Part shown: piece by piece, positions 62,605-64,000 of the stretch
Layout of the letters: each line of letters opens with the position of its first letter
Numbering within the stretch: the first letter of the stretch is position 1
DNA from: Spiractinospora alimapuensis
Lineage (GTDB): Bacteria > Actinomycetota > Actinomycetes > Streptosporangiales > Streptosporangiaceae
Direction: 5' to 3'
Length of the DNA: 64,000 nucleotides
Assembly: GCF_018437505.1 (NCBI RefSeq)
Contig: NZ_CP072467.1
Coordinates: 5,108,010-5,172,009, forward strand
Notes under the pieces: model-generated
What the model was told of the DNA's origin: nothing
The model's input: only the letters and a program-made list of their open reading frames with translations
The model's database searches: none
Program-made: the position numbers and the translations under genes

Positions 62605-63783
62605 CTAGCTGACCGGCCGCGTAGCGCGCACCGCCTCAGCCAGGATGGCGGGGAGCTCAGCCAGCTTGCTCGCTGGGCGGGTGACGAGCACGGACTCGAC
62701 GTCCGTGGGCGACAGCCCCAGGCCGGTGAGCGCCCCGTGGGCCTGGGAGGTGGGAAGCGAGTTCACCCAGCGTAGCCACACGTCGGCGTAGCCGTCCTCG
62801 GTGAGGACCCCGTGGGCGCGCAGGCGAGCCACCCCGCCATCCGGATAGACGTTCAGCCGGATCCGGGTGGCGGCGGGGGAGTCCACCACGATTCGATGCC
62901 GAGTGTCGGGACGGACGTCGACGCGGTCGAGGATGGGAAACCAGGAGTCGGGCCGCCCGGGATCCGCGCTGGAGGCGTCACACCCCTCCAGGCTCACCGC
63001 GCCGGGGGCGTTGAAGAGGTAGTAACTGGTGTCCACCTCCAGTAGACGTATGTGCCCCTGGCCGGCCAGGTCGAACTCCACCCAGTCGTTGCCGTCGTCC
63101 CGTCGGCGGGCGTTCTCCCACCCCTCGCCCATGTTTCGGGACTGGCCCGGGCCGATGAGGTTCGTGGGAGAGGAGTAGAACTCGTCGCTGCACCCGGCGA
63201 TCAGTCCGCCGTTCTCCAGGGCGGCCAGGTCCAGTCCGCCGGTCACCAGGAGCCGGGGGTCGGTGACGGGTGTGCCGTGCACCCGGAACCGGGCGATTCC
63301 ACCGTCGGGGTGCATGCTGATCCGCACGTGGGTGTAGCGCCGGGATCCCGCCTCGGACTCCGGTGAGATGGCGAAGAGGTTGTCGCGGTCTCCTCCCACC
63401 GGAGAACGGGGCACCAGCGTGGTCCACGTGGCCGCCTCCAACTCCGCGTTGGTCGGGTATCCCTCCACCCCGGTCGCCTCCACGGAGATCTCCGGCGGGT
63501 AGTTCCCCTTGAACCACGACGTGTCCACCACGACACCGCGCACGAGACCGGGCACCCCGAGCCGGACGATCGCCCAGTCGCTCCCCGGGGTACGGCGGCG
63601 CCGCGTCTCCCAACCGTCGTACACCTTGCCCTTGTGCCCGAAGTCCGATGCGTCGAAGGTGGCCCGCCCCGGTCGGATGAGGTTCTCGCGTTCGGCGAAG
63701 GCCTCGTCGTTGGCGTGGACCACAGCCCCACCCAGGGTGCGGCTGGCAAGGTCCGGGTACCGGAGAAATTCCTGGTCTGACAC
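62605..63783 (-). CDS. alc: Allantoicase
   Basis: This enzyme hydrolyses allantoate to ureidoglycolate and urea, 392 aa. It contains two related repeats, each with a jelly-roll-like pattern (for example GKVYDGWETRRRRTPGSDW and GEGWENARRRDDGNDW, and twin YPDGG/HPDGG-type segments), which is the allantoicase architecture. The start is GTG 63783. The last ~55 residues (from VNSLPTSQAHGAL) lie outside the normal repeats and resemble, from memory, the N-terminal part of OHCU decarboxylase (UraD), but too short to carry its catalytic His. It lies 68 bases downstream of the glyoxylate carboligase gene, consistent with allantoin breakdown to glyoxylate. Confidence 0.88.
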   Translation of the reverse strand: MSDQEFLRYPDLASRTLGGAVVHANDEAFAERENLIRPGRATFDASDFGHKGKVYDGWETRRRRTPGSDWAIVRLGVPGLVRGVVVDTSWFKGNYPPEISVEATGVEGYPTNAELEAATWTTLVPRSPVGGDRDNLFAISPESEAGSRRYTHVRISMHPDGGIARFRVHGTPVTDPRLLVTGGLDLAALENGGLIAGCSDEFYSSPTNLIGPGQSRNMGEGWENARRRDDGNDWVEFDLAGQGHIRLLEVDTSYYLFNAPGAVSLEGCDASSADPGRPDSWFPILDRVDVRPDTRHRIVVDSPAATRIRLNVYPDGGVARLRAHGVLTEDGYADVWLRWVNSLPTSQAHGALTGLGLSPTDVESVLVTRPASKLAELPAILAEAVRATRPVS

Positions 63784-63851
63784 GCTCTCTTCATCTCCTC
63801 GCAGGTGGGGGCGTCGGGCGAGGACCGCCCGACGCGGCTGACCGCCGCCGG

Positions 63852-64000
63852 TCAGGCGGCGGATTCGGGGAGTGGTTCGAACTCACGCACGGCGTCGATG
63901 GCCGGGCCGTGGGGAGTGTTGGCCTCGCGTTCGATCATGATCTCCACGAGAACTGGGCGTGACGTTCGCTGTGTCTCCTTTCGTGCCCATTCCAGGGCGC
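63852..64000 (-). CDS. gcl: Glyoxylate carboligase, C-terminal end (partial)
   Basis: A frame runs in from the right edge and stops at TGA 63852-63854. Its end reads RPVLVEIMIEREAN followed by TPHGPAIDAVREFEPL. This closely resembles, from memory, the C-terminus of glyoxylate carboligase (thiamine-diphosphate family). The enzyme joins two glyoxylates to tartronate semialdehyde. Its position upstream of allantoicase in the same strand fits a purine-degradation operon. The rest lies outside the window. Confidence 0.72.
   Translation of the reverse strand, partial: ALEWARKETQRTSRPVLVEIMIEREANTPHGPAIDAVREFEPLPESAA

Noticed and set aside
63860-63900. TTCGAAC-like motif that resembles a tRNA T-loop
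   Set aside because: It lies within the glyoxylate carboligase coding end and no acceptor, D or anticodon stem can be built around it.
1-64000. CRISPR arrays, insertion sequences or integrated phage
   Set aside because: No regularly spaced repeats, transposase or integrase motif was found on either strand by eye.

Overview
The window is high-GC actinomycete DNA, with strong third-position G/C in the genes and GGAGG-type ribosome sites. GTG and TTG starts are common and there are many 4-base ATGA/GTGA gene overlaps. Families typical of filamentous actinobacteria are present: several Methyltransf_19 (DUF574) methyltransferases, DUF2690, DUF6069, an LmbE/MshB-type deacetylase, a CGNR zinc-finger regulator and many small regulators. 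A Nocardiopsis-like or Streptomyces-like soil actinomycete is my inference. No rRNA, tRNA, CRISPR array, IS element or replication origin was seen.

Layout. (1) 384-11849 (+): a polyol/sugar-alcohol operon with a Tat-type lipoprotein binding protein, two MalF/MalG-type permeases, two MalK-type ATPases, a DeoR regulator, a HAD phosphatase, a 2-hydroxyacid dehydrogenase, an FGGY kinase and a GlpD-type FAD dehydrogenase. The layout suggests uptake, phosphorylation and oxidation of a glycerol- or tetritol-like compound. (2) 11804-21179: unknown proteins, a lipoprotein, a DUF574 methyltransferase, a MerR/aldo-keto reductase pair with a clear operator, an AT-rich beta-propeller membrane protein, a pentapeptide-repeat protein, a dicarboxylate symporter and a GNAT enzyme. 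(3) 21433-25255 (+): an orphan CoxL-like molybdenum hydroxylase subunit with an unusual hydrophobic tail, then a CaiB-type CoA-transferase. (4) 25337-27412 (-): a decaying DUF574 cluster with one gene broken by an in-frame TAG, one intact gene and one deletion remnant.

(5) 27649-34142 (-): a tightly overlapping operon (BtpA/SgcQ-like protein, PfkB kinase, ribose-type ABC transporter, phosphotriesterase-like hydrolase, amidotransferase-like protein) facing a LacI regulator, with a perfect 14-bp LacI-type operator between them and a strong terminator at its end. It looks like an uncharacterised carbohydrate pathway. (6) 35496-50325: an M20 peptidase, GNAT, CPBP membrane protein, FAD monooxygenase, orphan Imm7-like immunity protein, LmbE deacetylase, large UPF1-like SF1 helicase with a coiled coil, NmrA-like protein, nitrilase-family amidase, MFS exporter, DUF2690 protein, isochorismatase-like hydrolase, MarR and ArsR. 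(7) 50470-61997: tandem deaminases, a THUMP methyltransferase behind a possible 28-codon upstream ORF, small secreted and membrane proteins, a ferredoxin/PNPOx-like pair, VOC and CGNR genes with GGTTAA repeats, an FMN reductase/flavin reductase pair, a zinc alcohol dehydrogenase, an AlkD-like protein and a dispanin. (8) 62605-64000 (-): allantoicase and the end of glyoxylate carboligase, the start of a purine (allantoin) degradation cluster that continues outside the window.
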